From the NCBI GenBank assembly GCA_013399115.1, contig VXAA01000849.1:19630-83629 (forward strand): a stretch of 64,000 nucleotides of DNA, written 5' to 3'. Source of the stretch: Anseranas semipalmata. Lineage: Eukaryota > Chordata > Aves > Anseriformes > Anseranatidae. Of the stretch, positions 24,577 to 37,639 are shown one piece after another. Numbering within the stretch: position 1 is the first letter of the stretch; each line of letters opens with the position of its first letter. The position numbers were made by a program, and so were the translations under genes. The notes under the pieces were generated by a model that made no database searches, had not been told where the DNA came from, and saw only the letters and a program-made list of their open reading frames with translations.

Positions 24577-26353
24577 TACTTCCAATGTGTTTTTGTTCTG
24601 AGAGATGCCAAAAAGACGCAAGGAGCTTGAAAGCTCAAAAGTCATATAAACTAAGATTGAACATTAGATCTTGTATTACTGGGTTTTGTGTCCTGATTTC
24701 ATTCAGGTAATAGTGTTTTCAATGCAAATACAAACAGTTGTGAATTTGACAATGACACTTGAAATGATTGCTATACAATGTGCATCAAAATATTTTTGCC
24801 TGTTAAGATGCTTGGTGAATATTCACAAAAATCAAGTACATAGAACAGAGTTCAGTATTACAGTACCAATAAACACTACAGTCCCTTTCGACAGGATTCA
24901 TCATTCTCATCAGTCCATGATTATGCCACTGAATACTGTATAAAAGGTAGTAGAATCATCCTAGGTCCAATAAACCTCTTTGGGTGATTGATAAACTCAT
25001 CTCTTGTCATTGAGTCTGCAAATACAGAATCAAGAGATCAGATATAGATACCATGAATGACACCCAAACTTGAAATTCCCCAGGTGGATCAGATTCTTAA
25101 AAGACTCTTTCCCATCACTGAACATGGGATGGAAGGATAAATAATCCATGTCACAGCTGATCAGGCTGGAGGACTGCCATTTATCATTCACCCTTTCTAT
25201 TTGCTTCAAAATTTCTGTATCAGATACCATAGGATGAAGCCATCCCTACTGGGAGCCTTTTCATTTTCTCTGCCAGAACCAGATGGCTATCGAAGTCTCA
25301 ACACAAAGCTATTTTCTCTGTCTATATCCTTTGACCCAGCATGTTCTTTAACACAGCATCCTAAGTACCAACTCTTTCTGTCGGTTCCCATAGTTCCTTT
25401 TAAGCTTTCTTATTTAAAGATGCACTGCGGACATTCCCATGATTATCTTCTCTACTCACCTCAGAGTCTCCACCATGATGTTTTCCCACCTCTCTCCAGG
25501 ACCAGGTAAGAGGTAAGCCCTTCAGTGGCTCTCCATATTCTGCTACGGGAAGACTAGGGGAAGCCAACATGCTAGCTATTCTATTTTCTGCTTTTCCACT
25601 CTTTCAGTGAGAAGCCTGCAAGCAAACCATCTTCTTATTCTCCTGCTCCAAGCCTTTTCCTGCACTTAACTGTCCTATTCTGCTTTTCCTCCTAGTTCAC
25701 CTTTAGAGGGTTTATTCCTCCTCCCTTTATTCCTATCCTGCTCTCCCAGCTCTCAGCTTTTGCCAAAATATCTTCTGAGATCTCCATAGGGTCCCCTCAC
25801 CAGTTAACTGATTTCTGCAAAGAACCTCTGCAAGCCTGTGACCCCTCCTGCCCCTCTTTTTCCAGTTATTAGATTCAAACCTTCCTAATCAGTTCCAGTT
25901 GAGGTGCAAATGCTCAACCACAGGAAATTACACTTTGGTTTATTTGGCATCCCTCTGACAAACACTCCTCTACTTCACAGGATTGTAAAGGGTGAGTCCT
26001 TCCAGGATCAGAACACTTTCTGAAATATTGGTTTGATTACCCAAAATATTTCAGGGTGCAGTATCAAATTTTATTTCTAAAATGTTCCTGCTCTTTTAGT
26101 AACCAAGACACACGTTCTTTGAATCTTCTACCTCAGCGATCAAGAGATGTGTCCTAAACACCTTGTGAGAGATACATGGAGCTCTTTATCTGCATGGAGT
26201 CAATTAGAGCGTGAGCGAGAAGGGCTCAGCACCTTGGGGCTCTCTTTGCAGTAATGAGGTGGTACGTGCCCTGACAGTACCTTTGCGAATTGCACTGCTT
26301 TTCCTGCATGGCATTCAAAAAATAATAATAATTCCATTGCAGGCTTGGCCCTT

Positions 26354-26452
26354 CAACATGCTTAGCATTAAGCACATAAATAGTTTAACTGATGTGAAAG
26401 AAATCGCCTACATGCCTACACATGTGATTAAATGCTTTGCTGGATCAGGCCA
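26354..26452 (+). repeat. Ancient amniote repeat, TGCTTTGCTGGATCAGG type
   Basis: Motifs in order are ACATGCTTAGCATTAAGCAC, AGTTTAACTGATG, ACACATGTGATTAAATGCTT and TGCTTTGCTGGATCAGGCC. This follows the order of a repeat seen across reptile and bird genomes in which AAGTTAAGCACATGCTTAAG is followed by TGCTTTGCTGGATC. The 3' end is the best-preserved part. The family comparison is from memory. Confidence 0.45.
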
Positions 26453-26524
26453 GAATGCTGAATGCACTGTTGAATCAAGCAATGAGTGTGTAAATAAACA
26501 AGATCTTTACAAACTGACACAAAC

Positions 26525-26568
26525 ATAGCACTTGCATTTCTTTAAGATAGCACTTGCATTTCTTTAAG
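26525..26568. repeat. Perfect 22-bp tandem duplication
   Basis: The 22-mer beginning ATAGCACTTGCATTTC and ending TTTAAG occurs at 26525-26546 and again, with no mismatch, at 26547-26568. Identity suggests a recent slippage or repair duplication, or possibly an assembly artefact. Confidence 0.97.
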
Positions 26569-26930
26569 ACTCTCATAACTGAGTTCAGCCCTGGCCTAAA
26601 TCCATTGACTTTAGTACAAAAAGGCCAGCAAAGAAGTTAGCCTTCCTTCTTTTTTGTTATAAAAACAAACTGCTTAGGTAAAATTCCCTGGTTCTAATTT
26701 TATTAGTTAAAGACATATTTTCAACAGTTGCTATACAATCTCATGTGGTGATTTACAGTATTGACAATATGCAAAAACTTTCAAAATATTTGGATTTCTA
26801 TTTTTACCAAGCCCCAGTTGCTTTCGTGAAGTATGGTGTTTGTGTTATTGGCCACTGGAGCCCAGCTAAGAACATCGGAACATTATCCTGCCCTGCCCCT
26901 GCAAGTAATGAACTCTCTTCCAGTCTGTAA

Positions 26931-27589
26931 AATGTTGGTGTTTTGTGGTTTCCGGGAAGGGAGATAGCAACTAGCGGTGCCTGCTCCCACTGAACATGAT
27001 GTCAGACTCATCAGTTTGTATCAGAGGTTTCAGTGCCAGCCCCCCTGCAGGCATTAGTGCAGAATTAGGGGAACAACTATTTCTTACCATTTTTAATTTT
27101 ATTTTGCCATCAAGATTGCACCACTGTAAGTAATCTCCAGATGGTATAGATCCAGTAATAGCCAGCCTATAGCCACAACTCCATGCATGAGCACAAGCAG
27201 CAATGGTGTTTTTATAACATCAAAAGTAAACAGGCATTTACACATACTATTTCAATCTTGATCCTGTTCCAGTTTTTTAGAAGTTTAATTATTTTTAATA
27301 GTTGTCATGAATTTTCCTAAAACTTACAGTACATCTTTCTTTGCTCATAGTTCTATGTTTAAACATATCACAAACCATCTCAAATAGGATTAAATTAGTC
27401 CTCCTAAAAGCCTCCCGGTAAAATTGCTAAAGGTTTCATTTCCTACTTTAATCAGTCATTTATTCTGCAGTTTCAAAAGTTTCTGTGAAGATAGAGCTTC
27501 CATTGATTGCAATAAATTCACATAACTGGGATTATTTGTGTAGGCTAAGCAAACTGATAAAAAAAATAGAAGTGACTATTTATTTTTGT
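26931..27589. other. Non-coding stretch, no gene recognised
   Basis: Stop-rich on both strands, with no open frame of 60 codons. A short segment near 27498-27525 (CTTCCATTGATTGCAATAA) faintly recalls the TTGACTTCAATG repeat core but is too brief to call. Confidence 0.6.
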
Positions 27590-28290
27590 AGATGACTTCG
27601 GAAATATTCCAACTTCTCTAGGGCTCATCTCCTATCAACAAGTGGAGGATCTGCGTGCTTTAAACCTGCTAGCGTTAATGAGAATGATCTTTGCAAATGT
27701 GCTGCATGTAGTTGGGAAAGGAAGAGACTCCAGTGCTCTTGCTTGTTAACATTCTCCTTTGTTTTTGCCCTCTCCAACTCAAATGCTTTCTAGCTGTTTT
27801 GCTGGCAGCTTTAGCAGCATTAATACATTCCAAGCTAGAAAAGTTTCTACTTTAATATCTTACAACTAGCTCAATATGTACTGACCTCAAACCCAGGATA
27901 GTAGTAATTTGATATTGCAGCTCATTATTGTTACTACCAGCAAGTTTCCCCTTGAAAGTGCCTGATGCTTCCCCCTCCCTCTCACACGCACCCTCCCACC
28001 CTCCATTCAGAATTTGTTTTTAATTGTTCAGGAGAGAAAATTCAGACTGTGAGCCAACAATATATTTCCAGGGGGTACAAGATATTAATAGAGCTACATC
28101 GTGGCCCCATATATTGTAATAAACTGGGCTGTAATTTGTTTACCCACCATAGACAGTAACTAACATTCAGATAAATGGAGTTGGCGCCTGTAAGATTTAT
28201 GATATACTTCTGTGCTTAGCAATGTTTAATCAGGGAGTTAAAATATTACAGTGTAAAATCCTTTACAAGCATGCACAAACAGAGAACTAC
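27590..28290. promoter_or_regulatory. Candidate conserved non-coding element (inference)
   Basis: About 700 bp of complex sequence without simple repeats or recognised transposons. It has factor-site-like words such as GCTAGCGTTAATGAGAATG (about 27669-27687), GCAGCATTAATACATTCC (about 27814-27831) and TGTAATTTGTTTACCCACC (28131-28149, a forkhead-type TGTTTAC). The pyrimidine-rich CCCTCCCTCTCACACGCACC lies inside. The texture resembles a developmental enhancer, but conservation has not been tested. Confidence 0.28.
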
Positions 28291-28900
28291 CATTAGAGGC
28301 TTGGCAGACATACTCGGTGTCAAATAGTACCTCCAGACACTCTCAAAACACAAAGAGGAATATTCAAAGCAGCTACTAACTGACTAGCATTATTTGAGAA
28401 TCACGTCAGAGCTCATTTTTTTAGGGGGACTTGCTTTTGAAGTGACAGAATGATAGGCAGGGACAAGTGGGCTTGTCTGCAGAGCCCATCAAGCTGAAAG
28501 AAGTTGGGCTGGGTGGAAAGCGTGGAGGTGGGGGGGGAAGGGAGGTGAATTTTGGTCAAAAAGGTGGTAGATGCCTGTCACAGAGCTTAGTGTGTTTGGA
28601 TAAGACAGGCTAGCATGTGGGGGGATCAGCATGAAGCATCACACCTGGAGGAAAAGACAACTAGCTCCAGCCTCAGTGCCATAAGCCTGGCTCCACGAAG
28701 TCTAGCCAACATCTGGAATGGATATCAAGAGACACAGTGCAGCCCTGACTGGCGCTGTACTCTACCTTTGTACTTTTCACTGCAAATTGAAAAGCAAAAC
28801 AGACATCAAGGATATATTTATATAACTGTCTTCAAGCTGCATTTTCTACTCCCATCTGCTGCACATGATAAGTTTCAAGTGTTTTCTAATAAAAAAAGGA

Positions 28901-28917
28901 TTTTTTTTTTTTTTTTT
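28901..28917. repeat. T17 homopolymer
   Basis: Run of 17 T, preceded by A7GG. Confidence 0.92.
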
Positions 28918-29725
28918 ACTCCTTGTTCGGTATACAGACTGACCTTTTTTTTTTATTCACAGTTTTAAAGGAACAGTAAATATTTTACAGCCAGAGGAAG
29001 TGTCAGCACCGTAAGGCTTTCTGCTATTGACATTATTTAACCACTCTGGCTATTGAGCCAAATGTGACAGAGCATGAGTTTGTGCATGTGCACACGCTCG
29101 CGTTCATCTTAGTGTGTACACGAGCTCACTCATGTGCATTCATATGTGCACATATGCTTTGGAGAGGAACATTCCTGGGAGTTTTTCAATTTATTTTCAC
29201 ATCATGTTGTTGTTATGTTGCAAGGGGGGAGGACAGCCCTATATGTACAAACAGGAGACTCTGTGGTAAACCACTCTCCGGGAGGGATACACAGAAGGAA
29301 TGCAGCCACCATATCAGAAGGGCTCTGTTTTTTCTCTCTGCTTTCTAGCTATGTAGCTGATGAGACCAGATCAGCCTCCTAGTCTGGTTGATTAATTGTG
29401 AGGAAAATAACCAGAATGAGAAATACATATATTTGACTGTGAAACTAGTAACTTCACCCTCAAACTAGAAGGCACCAAAATGGGCCAGGCCATAGGTGGG
29501 TTTCTACAGAGACATAGGGAGTATGGCCTAATGTACTCCTCGGCAAAAGCCTGCTAGACTCTGTTAATCCAAAATGCATTCTAGGCCACACAGTCAATGG
29601 CATGTAGGAGTAGCCACGAGAAAGTGTAGTTATCTGAGGGAGTAAACATCAGCCAGTGAGAGACAGTAGGAACCAGAAATATTCATCTAGTCCTAGGAAA
29701 TAATCTCCTCTTGGTATAAAGCAGT

Positions 29726-29811
29726 GGGCCTGATTCTTATCTAGCTCCTGTATTGGTATAAATTAGGGATAGCTGCACTTGTTGGAGTTATGCTAGAGTA
29801 TAAATGTGAAG
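29726..29811. repeat. Ancient inverted-repeat element, GGGCCTGATTCT type
   Basis: It starts GGGCCTGATTCTTATCTAGC, then TATTGGTATAAATTAGGGATAGC, then GTTGGAGTTATGCTAGAGTATAAATG. This tracks, word for word with substitutions, a short element of turtle, crocodilian and bird genomes that runs GGCCTGATTCT, TGGTGTAAATCAGGAGTAAC, TGGAGTTACACTGGTGTAAAT. The far terminal inverted end is eroded. Confidence 0.5.
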
Positions 29812-30297
29812 AAAAGTGCTCTTTGAATCCTTTGGCAAAAAGTTTCACCAACACTAATAACATGAATAACAATCCTATGGAAATTAGCTGGAACATCAAA
29901 ATTGTATTCGTTATTACCTGGTGATCTCATGAGAAAGGAGAATCATACTGGAAAAGGCTCCAGTTGCTCTCCCTCATATCACAGAGTACTATTTTCACCT
30001 GGTTTAGTACTGTGAACAGGAGCTGGGGATGCATAATCTATACTTTTCTGACTGCACCATTTCACCTTATAAACCTAAAAAACTAGTAATATCTCTGCCT
30101 ATTCCTTTGTAAAATACACATAATTCACCCATTAAGGGTAGACTGTGTATCTTAAATAATGGCCTTAATTAAGATAGTCCCGAATATTGTGTTGGAAATT
30201 TATTGCTGTGTTACAACCATTCACTGAAGTGGAAATATTTTTCTTTGTCTACATGGGAAACAGTACCTTTATTCCTTAAGACAGCCTTCAAGGGGGG

Positions 30298-30315
30298 AAA
30301 AAAAAAAAAAAAAAC
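30298..30315. repeat. A18 homopolymer
   Basis: A18 followed by CTTTTTTAAAAAAAG, so the tract is part of a small A/T hairpin-prone patch. Confidence 0.92.
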
Positions 30316-31984
30316 TTTTTTAAAAAAAGTTCTATTTTTGTAATAAAAATATTTTCAAAAGTGAAAAAATATTGTTTTCACCAAAATTTCTTATATGAAA
30401 AAAAACATCATTCCTAATTCACTCTACCTGTAATATGTTTCAGCCATTTCAATGAAAAAGCCCACTACAAGAGCAAATACTGTATTTATACCATAGGAAG
30501 AGGTTATAAACCCTATGTTGTGAGATCCAGTGGATTTCAAAAGAGCAAAAGATGTTCTTAGAGAATTTTTATAAAGTAATATCAAAATAAGTGCAATCTG
30601 AGACGTCAATCATTTCATAACATTTACTGAAAATCATTGTGTTAGCTAAAGAAACATATTTGCCCTCTTCCATAATATGCAGGCAAATACAAATATCTGT
30701 TTTTCACTTGTTGCTGTATTATCAACAACAATTATTTTGTTGGGTGATTTTTTCCAATTAAAAAGCTATAACCTCATTAAAACCTCCCAAGTTTTATTTT
30801 GGAAAAAAAGAGTGACATAGGATCTGTGAAGTGAAACTCACAGTGCCAGTAAAGCTGATGAGAAATTACAAAAAGGAGAAGCCTTTTCTTTGGCTGAAAC
30901 CAGTCACTCTGCATGAATCAGGCAAATTTCAGAAGAAAAAAAAAAAAAGTTTGCTCTCCTTATTCTGAAAAATTAATTTCCTTTTGAAATCTTACTGGCA
31001 AACTTCATGAATCTTCCTAATGTAATTTTAGAGTTTTAGAGAACTTCTAAAGCTATGCTCCCAAGTGAAGTTACCACAGAGAAAGCAGCATATGACAAAA
31101 GATTTACCAATGCTTATTAATCTGGAAGGTCTGTGGAAAGAAACTCTAGGCCACTGTTTGGACATAAAAAAATACTTTCTCCTTTCCATCTAGACTATTT
31201 CACAGCAGTTCTTGATACGTGTTTTACCATGCATAGCCATTCAAAATAAAAGCTCCATGAGTTTGCTTTCAGGAAAATAAGACTCTTGCCTGGCTGCCTT
31301 TAAAGAGAAGGGATCATAGATCAAAGGAAAAGCAGCCAGGTGGGTCAGGGGCAAACACCAGCATTTCCTGACCCCCTTTACTTGTTTACATATAATCACA
31401 AAATAGCTGTAAAACTGAAAATCTGATGTGTGTGTGAGAGTGAGAAGGAAATGGAACCATACTAATTTGAAGAAATAGGAGTATATATAGTTTAAATATT
31501 ATAATTCTTGAGTTTATTCTATAGTGACTTAACATTCATTCAATGTTATGTATCTATTGTGTGTTTGTGTTTCATTTGTTAAATTTGGCTTCTGTTCTCT
31601 ACAGAAGGTCCAATGAAGCCAGAAAGTCATCTGTACGTAGTTCATAGAGAGAGGGTCGGTCTGTAGCAGACCCCACTACCAGGCCATCCTGTACAAAGCA
31701 GAAAGTAATTAAATTAGCACTCCATCGAGTTACACATCCCACGCTGAAAGTCCTTGTCTGCAGATTTGGTATCAAGATTACATTAAACCCCTGAAATATG
31801 CTGGGTGAGGTTCAGTTTCTTAGCTTGTTCCTCCCTCACATTTCATGTGGTATATTTCTCAAACAGGGAACCTGCTCATTCTCTCTGTTTACCAGTATCT
31901 GCCTGATAAAGTAGAACTGAAAACACTGTTGTACTGGAACGTTGGAGTTCAAAACAATTGCTAGCTACAAAAATAAAGGAAGGT

Positions 31985-32450
31985 CTTTCCTATGAAATCT
32001 ATGAACTCGAAACAGGGATACAGAACTAGTCGTTGCCAATAACTTTAACTTCATTTATCTATATTTGGCAAAAATTGTGCTGCAGCTGGAGATGAAATGC
32101 TGAGCTAAATAACTGCAGCGACGTGAGCTCCAAAACAGCAATTACTAAGCTGTGCTGCCTTGTGTAAGATTTTACTTTTATTTATTGTATTTAAAGCAAC
32201 TCTCTAACTATGTACAGTACAACAAGAATTGCCTGATCAAAAATGTCTGATTGCAAGGCATCTCAGTTCCACTGTCAATATTGTTTAGTGTTTAGCAAGG
32301 CAAACATATCTTTCATGAAGCCAGATTAAAGTGGTGTGCATGGCAGTTTTACCATTCTACATACCTTTTTATTGTTTCTAATTGCAAGGAATGACTCATT
32401 TTAAAGCTAAACTTGGCTTATCACAAATAATGAATATATTACATTTATTT
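31985..32450. promoter_or_regulatory. Candidate conserved non-coding element (inference)
   Basis: About 465 bp of repeat-free, stop-rich sequence. Site-like words include CAGCAATTACTAAGCTGTG (32137-32155), TATTGTTTAGTGTTTAGCAAGG (about 32279-32300, forkhead-like) and ATTGCAAGGAATGACTCATT (32381-32400, C/EBP- and AP-1-like). It resembles an enhancer by texture only, with no independent support. Confidence 0.28.
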
Positions 32451-33831
32451 TTTTTTCTAAAACTGGAAAAGCTCTTGATAGTTTTAAAAGGCTGAAGGAA
32501 AGGGGCACACAGTCCCTATCCATTGCCATAGTGAAAACCTCCATCTCTGAGGGTTAGGCTTTCTAACCTCTCTTCATGGTTATGAGAACAACAACAACAA
32601 ATTAATAAAACTATTGGAGTAACTCCTCACCAGCATTGTTTCTATCATCTACTCTTTTAAAAAAGAAGAGAAAGCTGTGCTTTTTCCCAGTGTCATCTCT
32701 TCCTTACTGCTGGATGTCACTGTTCTCAAGTATGAAGCCCATGTAGTAGTAATAGTGGGTGATCTCCAGCATTCATATCTAACTATCTACATGTATCCAG
32801 TGTACAGAGACTTATCTGTCTCAAGCACAAAGAATACAATTCAATACAAGAATATTGAACAAATTTCTTCATGCATAAACAAATTAATCTAGGTAAATGT
32901 TGATTTTTCTGAGAAAGAAAAAGAGAAAAGGAAGTGACACATGAGTAATTGCTTTGGTTCCAAAGGTGACGTGATTTTTCCAAGATGGCATAGTATTATT
33001 ACCAGCATTCTGTCCCTCAGACAGTTGCCTTTGTCCCTGTTTGCCATTTCTCTAACTCTGTATTCTCCCTTTTTTCTTTACAACCACATCCAGAAATTCT
33101 GATACAGAGCATTCCCCTTCATTCACGAGCTTTTTAACCCAAACAAGCATAAAGTCTTAACTACCTCAGTCATTTTCTAGATGTGGAGAGCAGCACTTCT
33201 TTGGGACATACTGTCTTTCAGCATCTGGTTCCCAAACATTTAGGACCAATCATCCATTTCTGTCACTCAAATTAAACAAAATTATTCTGCATTCTTATAA
33301 TATAACTTTTATTTGAAGATAATACTGAAAATAATTCTTAATATAGTACCAGTTTTCAACTGCAGACCACCTACCATTGATCACCACTAGTCATCGGTGA
33401 AAACAAAACTGCTGATCTATTGCACACAGAATTAGTAACATTTGTTCCTCGTCATCTACATCCTGGAAACAGCTATGTCAGAGGAAGTAGTTACCTAGAG
33501 AAAAGTTGGTCATATTGCTCAATTTCTTTTAACTTCTCTTTGAGCTGCTCTTTCAACTGTATCCAAGGAAAAGCAATGTTTGATTCTTTCTGTGCTTACG
33601 GAGCACCAAGCAGACTGCTTTTATGTCCTGGAATGCTTCTCCACATTTATTCCAAGACTCCAAAACTTCCTGGGAGAGGCAGGTGGGAGGCTTGCTTCTT
33701 GTCACATTCCCTCAACTTCTGAACCTGCCTCTTTTAAATAGATAAATTTTAGTCTGGCACTACTCATACAAACCTGTCTTTTGCTCTGATTTTGTGATTC
33801 TAGCCTCTGCTAAATTGCTTGATTGATTGGT

Positions 33832-33903
33832 GAAAAGGAAAGGAAAATGAAGCAAGGTGAGGCAAGGCAGGAGAAAAAGAAGGCAAGGCAGGGAAAGGAA
33901 TAC
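33832..33903. repeat. Purine-rich imperfect AAGGC/GAAAA tandem tract
   Basis: About 72 bp almost free of pyrimidines on the plus strand, built from AAAGG, GAGGCAAGGCAGG and AGGCAAGGCAGGG units. The 10-mer GGCAAGGCAG occurs twice. It is an old pentanucleotide-type satellite patch. Confidence 0.8.
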
Positions 33904-34282
33904 AAGTCCTGTAAGAAACTTCAGAATTCTTGGTGGAACTCATTACTGGATATAGACTGTCAAATCTTGGCTTCTGTCTTTATTTATTTGTCCATACTAT
34001 CAGTCACTTTTGCAGTACCATAGGCACAATGTAGAAATATTTCAACATGTTAACCTACAACTGTGTCACCACCATAACCATCTACAAGCTATAGTTATTC
34101 TCATAGTACTTGTTACTATAGAAGACCTTTCAGAATGGAAATGAGGAATTGCTAAGCACGTGCATTTAGCGGCCATTTACATCCCTAGACAAGCTGTTTT
34201 GTTCATTGAGAGGCTAATACCAAAGTCACTCTCATCTGATATTCCAGTCTGAATAGATTGGTGACCACCTGCATTTCACAGC

Positions 34283-34307
34283 CAGGTCCTTGCACCTTAA
34301 GGACCTG
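34283..34307. repeat. Perfect 9-bp inverted repeat, 7-base loop
   Basis: CAGGTCCTT, then a 7-base spacer, then AAGGACCTG. It would form a short hairpin in single-stranded DNA or RNA. It is too short for a microRNA precursor, and no extended stem is visible on either side. Confidence 0.9.
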
Positions 34308-37300
34308 AAAATCATATTTTGGTTTGTTTTTCCTTTGCAGAGTCACTAAAAGATGGCTCATCTAAACATTTCTATAGCCATTGCTCAGTAAAACAAATGA
34401 TCTGAAGCATCCCAGCATCATTGCTAGTGTGTTTAAAGTACAGTTCCTGTTTCCTGTTTTTACCTCAGAAAGCTTACACTTGATATTCAACTCCCTACGC
34501 AAAGAGAGACTGCACACATACTTCTAGGGTAATCTAACTTGTACCAGAGACTGCTAGAGATTAACTGACTGGGTGCTGCTGATGCTGACACACTGATATA
34601 TGGCTGTCTGCTTCTCCTTTAATAACTTAAGGCCATTGCATATGCTGAATGTTGTTTGGGCTGTGGTGCTTCAACATAACATGAAGCAGCAACAACACCA
34701 ACATATAATTTACACTGGAGTGTCTATATTTTATTTTCACACATAGAACTCAGATATGATTCTTCCTTTTAAAGCAAAGCTTCCTTTTCTATTCATCACA
34801 CACTACCAATCATTACTACTTACACATCTTAGAGAAAATAATGTACCATGTATCAGAAAAACTGACAGGGCAAACGACTGAAATTTAACACATCCATACA
34901 AATTGGGAAGAAACTGCTGGACTGTTACACAAGCAGTAATAATAGCAGCCACATTTCTTTTCTAAAAATGGAATAACTATCCTGCCATTTATAACAGTTT
35001 GGTATTTATACACCTCCATAAGTGTTCGAACCATTCTTGAGTGATTCTGAGGCCCAAGTCATGGTTCAGTTGTTTTGGAAAGATCAACAGTTAGTCAATA
35101 CACATTACAAAGTAAGATCCTGATGAACCACTTGTACTAAATGAGATAATGGCCTTCAGGAATCTTCTCCCTGCTATCAAGATTAGATTCTGTTTGAGGA
35201 AGATTTATGTGCACGTGGATCTCTGATTGCATTTACTCTTTGCATTGAGATCTGTTCTCCATTATCCAATTCACCACCCTTTATGTCTTATATTCAATTC
35301 GTAGCTATTAAATAAGAAGGACTTATGTTCTGAAACTTGTATTAATGTATATGATTACCATGGTAATGGGAGCAGTCAGTATCTTCTTCAAATTCCAGAT
35401 ATGTATTGGCTGCCTTTTGTATGCTGTACTGTTCTCTTTTTGACTACATGGTCACCCCTTCCGTTACCAGCCCTCTGCAGTAGACCAGACATAAAATTCT
35501 ATGTCAGCTCCAGAACCGGTAAGATATAGACTCCAGAAAACACTAAACCTGCTAAAATAAGAGGTTTTGTCTGGAGTTGAAAGCATTTCAGCTGAAAGCC
35601 AAGAGGTAAGATAAAGGTAGCCCATAGTTTGTCCCACCTCTGACTTGAGCAAACACCTTGCTTTGCCCTCTTAGAGACGTGCAGCTTCCCATTGTGAGAC
35701 CCTCTTTTCCTAGGGTACCTGCAGTGTAGGTAAATTACTGCCACAGCAGTAAGATAATTCCAGTTTCCACACTCTCCTGATCTGCCTCTGACTCATGTTC
35801 AATTAGGCACTGATTTCTAGACAGTAATTTTTTCCTTTTTATGCCAGCTGAGGGCCAGGCTCCACCATCCTCTGAGCTTATGGCTTATGATCTCTATGAA
35901 GCCCATGTTCCTTTTTGGTTACACCACAGAATTCACTTTCACCTGTTTTATCATAACAAATCTAAAAGAATGCCTTATTGCTGCCATGCTAGTATGACTC
36001 TGAAGTCAATGACTACTCAGATGGATGGGTCTGAGAAACGGAAGTGGGTCTGTCCATCTACAAGAGTGTGCATTATTTATAAACTGAAATCATTTAAAAG
36101 GCCCAGCAAAAATACACTGGACATCATAAACCATGACTTCAGACAAGGAAATAACTAAGTAGCCCATATTCTTTGATAGCAAACCTTTTCTGAAGGCAAA
36201 CTATTGCCCTAACCTTTCTAAATAAGAAAAGAGATGAAGAACAATTTATAAGGCTTATACTAGACTCAAGATCCTCATTTTTTATTTGTGTGGTTGGCCT
36301 GCTGGGATTTTTTGTTTGTTATGGAGGTATTTTCTTTCTTTATACAGAATGCAATATTGTTAAAAACAAAGGTATACTGTTGTTAGTAGATCTGGCCTGT
36401 ATATCTTTCAACTAACATTAGTTATTAGGTCAGAAATAGAACTTACGTTGTTACTAAATCCATATTCTAGCACAAATACCTTGCTAGTAAGACAGCACTT
36501 TTCTTCATATGGTAGACAGGAGCTGAAGAGAGGCAATGGTGAGAGATAATAACAGTGGAATCTCATTTACCCTAAAACATTGCATAAAACTTAGGCTGCA
36601 TTTTTCCTCCGCCTTACTGAACTGTTTTCCTTTAAATTCCCAGGAGCAGCCAGGTGAATCAGGAAAGCATGAGAACGAAGATTAAACAGATTTCCTTTCC
36701 TACATTTCCACTCAGGTGAGGGGAAAGGATTCCAAAAAAAGTAGGTTTTTTAACTGTATTTTTTTGGAGGGAAAGAAATAAATTTTGAAAAGAGAAACAT
36801 TTCATTTAGAAATTATTAGCAACTTTTACTGTAGAGAATAGTGAAATTATGGGTCTGCCAAAATGGCTGAGATTATTTTATGAAAAAAAAAATCATTGGA
36901 AAAGCAGAAAAACTGAAAGTAAAGGAATGAAGATCTTGGATAATCCAGCATATTCCACTGAAGCCAAGAGAGCCAAGGATAAAATGGAGGGTGCATAGTT
37001 TCCAATTTATTGTTTCCTATATTTCACGCATTGCCTAATAAAAGTGCCATTACTAGAAACTCAGTAGGCGCTGTGGGAAGATTACCTCTAACATCAAGAT
37101 CACGTGAAATAATACAGAACATTTGCCAGAAAGTTTAATTTCAGTAATCCCAAAATTATTTCTGGATTTGCATTGAACAATTGGAATAAAGGTTTGAGAG
37201 CTAGATGCTGATAATGTTGCTATCTATTTCCTTGGTTTCACACTCTCTCCCAGTAATTGTGGATCTGCACAGACACATGAGACTGGTTCAGTTCTGTCTT

Positions 37301-37639
37301 TCACTAACTACAATACGAACCCAAGCCACTTTTCTCCAAAGAGATTGCTCTAGACACTGAACTAGGCATTCAGAGTACTCAGACACCCTTTACATTGTTT
37401 TAATATTCCTTGAGTTGACAAGAAAAGAGCCCAGTATCCTAGTGGCTACCAAGACTGCAGACTACCTTGGTTTCAGGCACAGTTCTGAACCAGTCATAAC
37501 GTGACTTGAACATGGTTCTTGCATTTCTCAAGCAAATGTCTTGACAACAGACTGTCAGTCAGTCTAAGCACTAGCTTCCTCAACCTGCTTCTGGTGGTGT
37601 TTCACAATAATTGGTTATTCATTAATCCAGTGAGTAAAT

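Larger units (their letters stand above)
17214..26350. other. Non-coding stretch, no gene recognised
   Basis: No open frame above about 102 codons, and none with a recognisable domain. Contents worth noting (an alternating purine-pyrimidine tract, A-tracts, an ATTT microsatellite and worn ancient repeats) are entered separately. The rest shows nothing I can name. Confidence 0.65.
28300..31984. other. Non-coding stretch, no gene recognised
   Basis: The longest open frame is 117 codons (28615-28968) and it ends in a translated T-tract, so it is not credible as coding. Homopolymers and one ancient repeat at 29726 are listed separately. Between 30610 and 32676 neither strand holds a 60-codon open frame. 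Confidence 0.65.
32451..37630. other. Non-coding stretch, no gene recognised
   Basis: Open frames reach 105 codons at most and none shows a domain, signal peptide or transmembrane pattern that convinces. A purine-rich imperfect repeat and a small perfect hairpin are entered separately. The rest is unremarkable AT-rich DNA. Confidence 0.65.

Noticed and set aside
28615..28968. 117-codon plus-strand open frame
   Set aside because: It translates a T17 tract into phenylalanines, which is typical of spurious frames over simple sequence.
34283..34307. Possible microRNA hairpin
   Set aside because: The stem is only 9 bp with no extension; microRNA precursors need roughly 25-30 paired bases.
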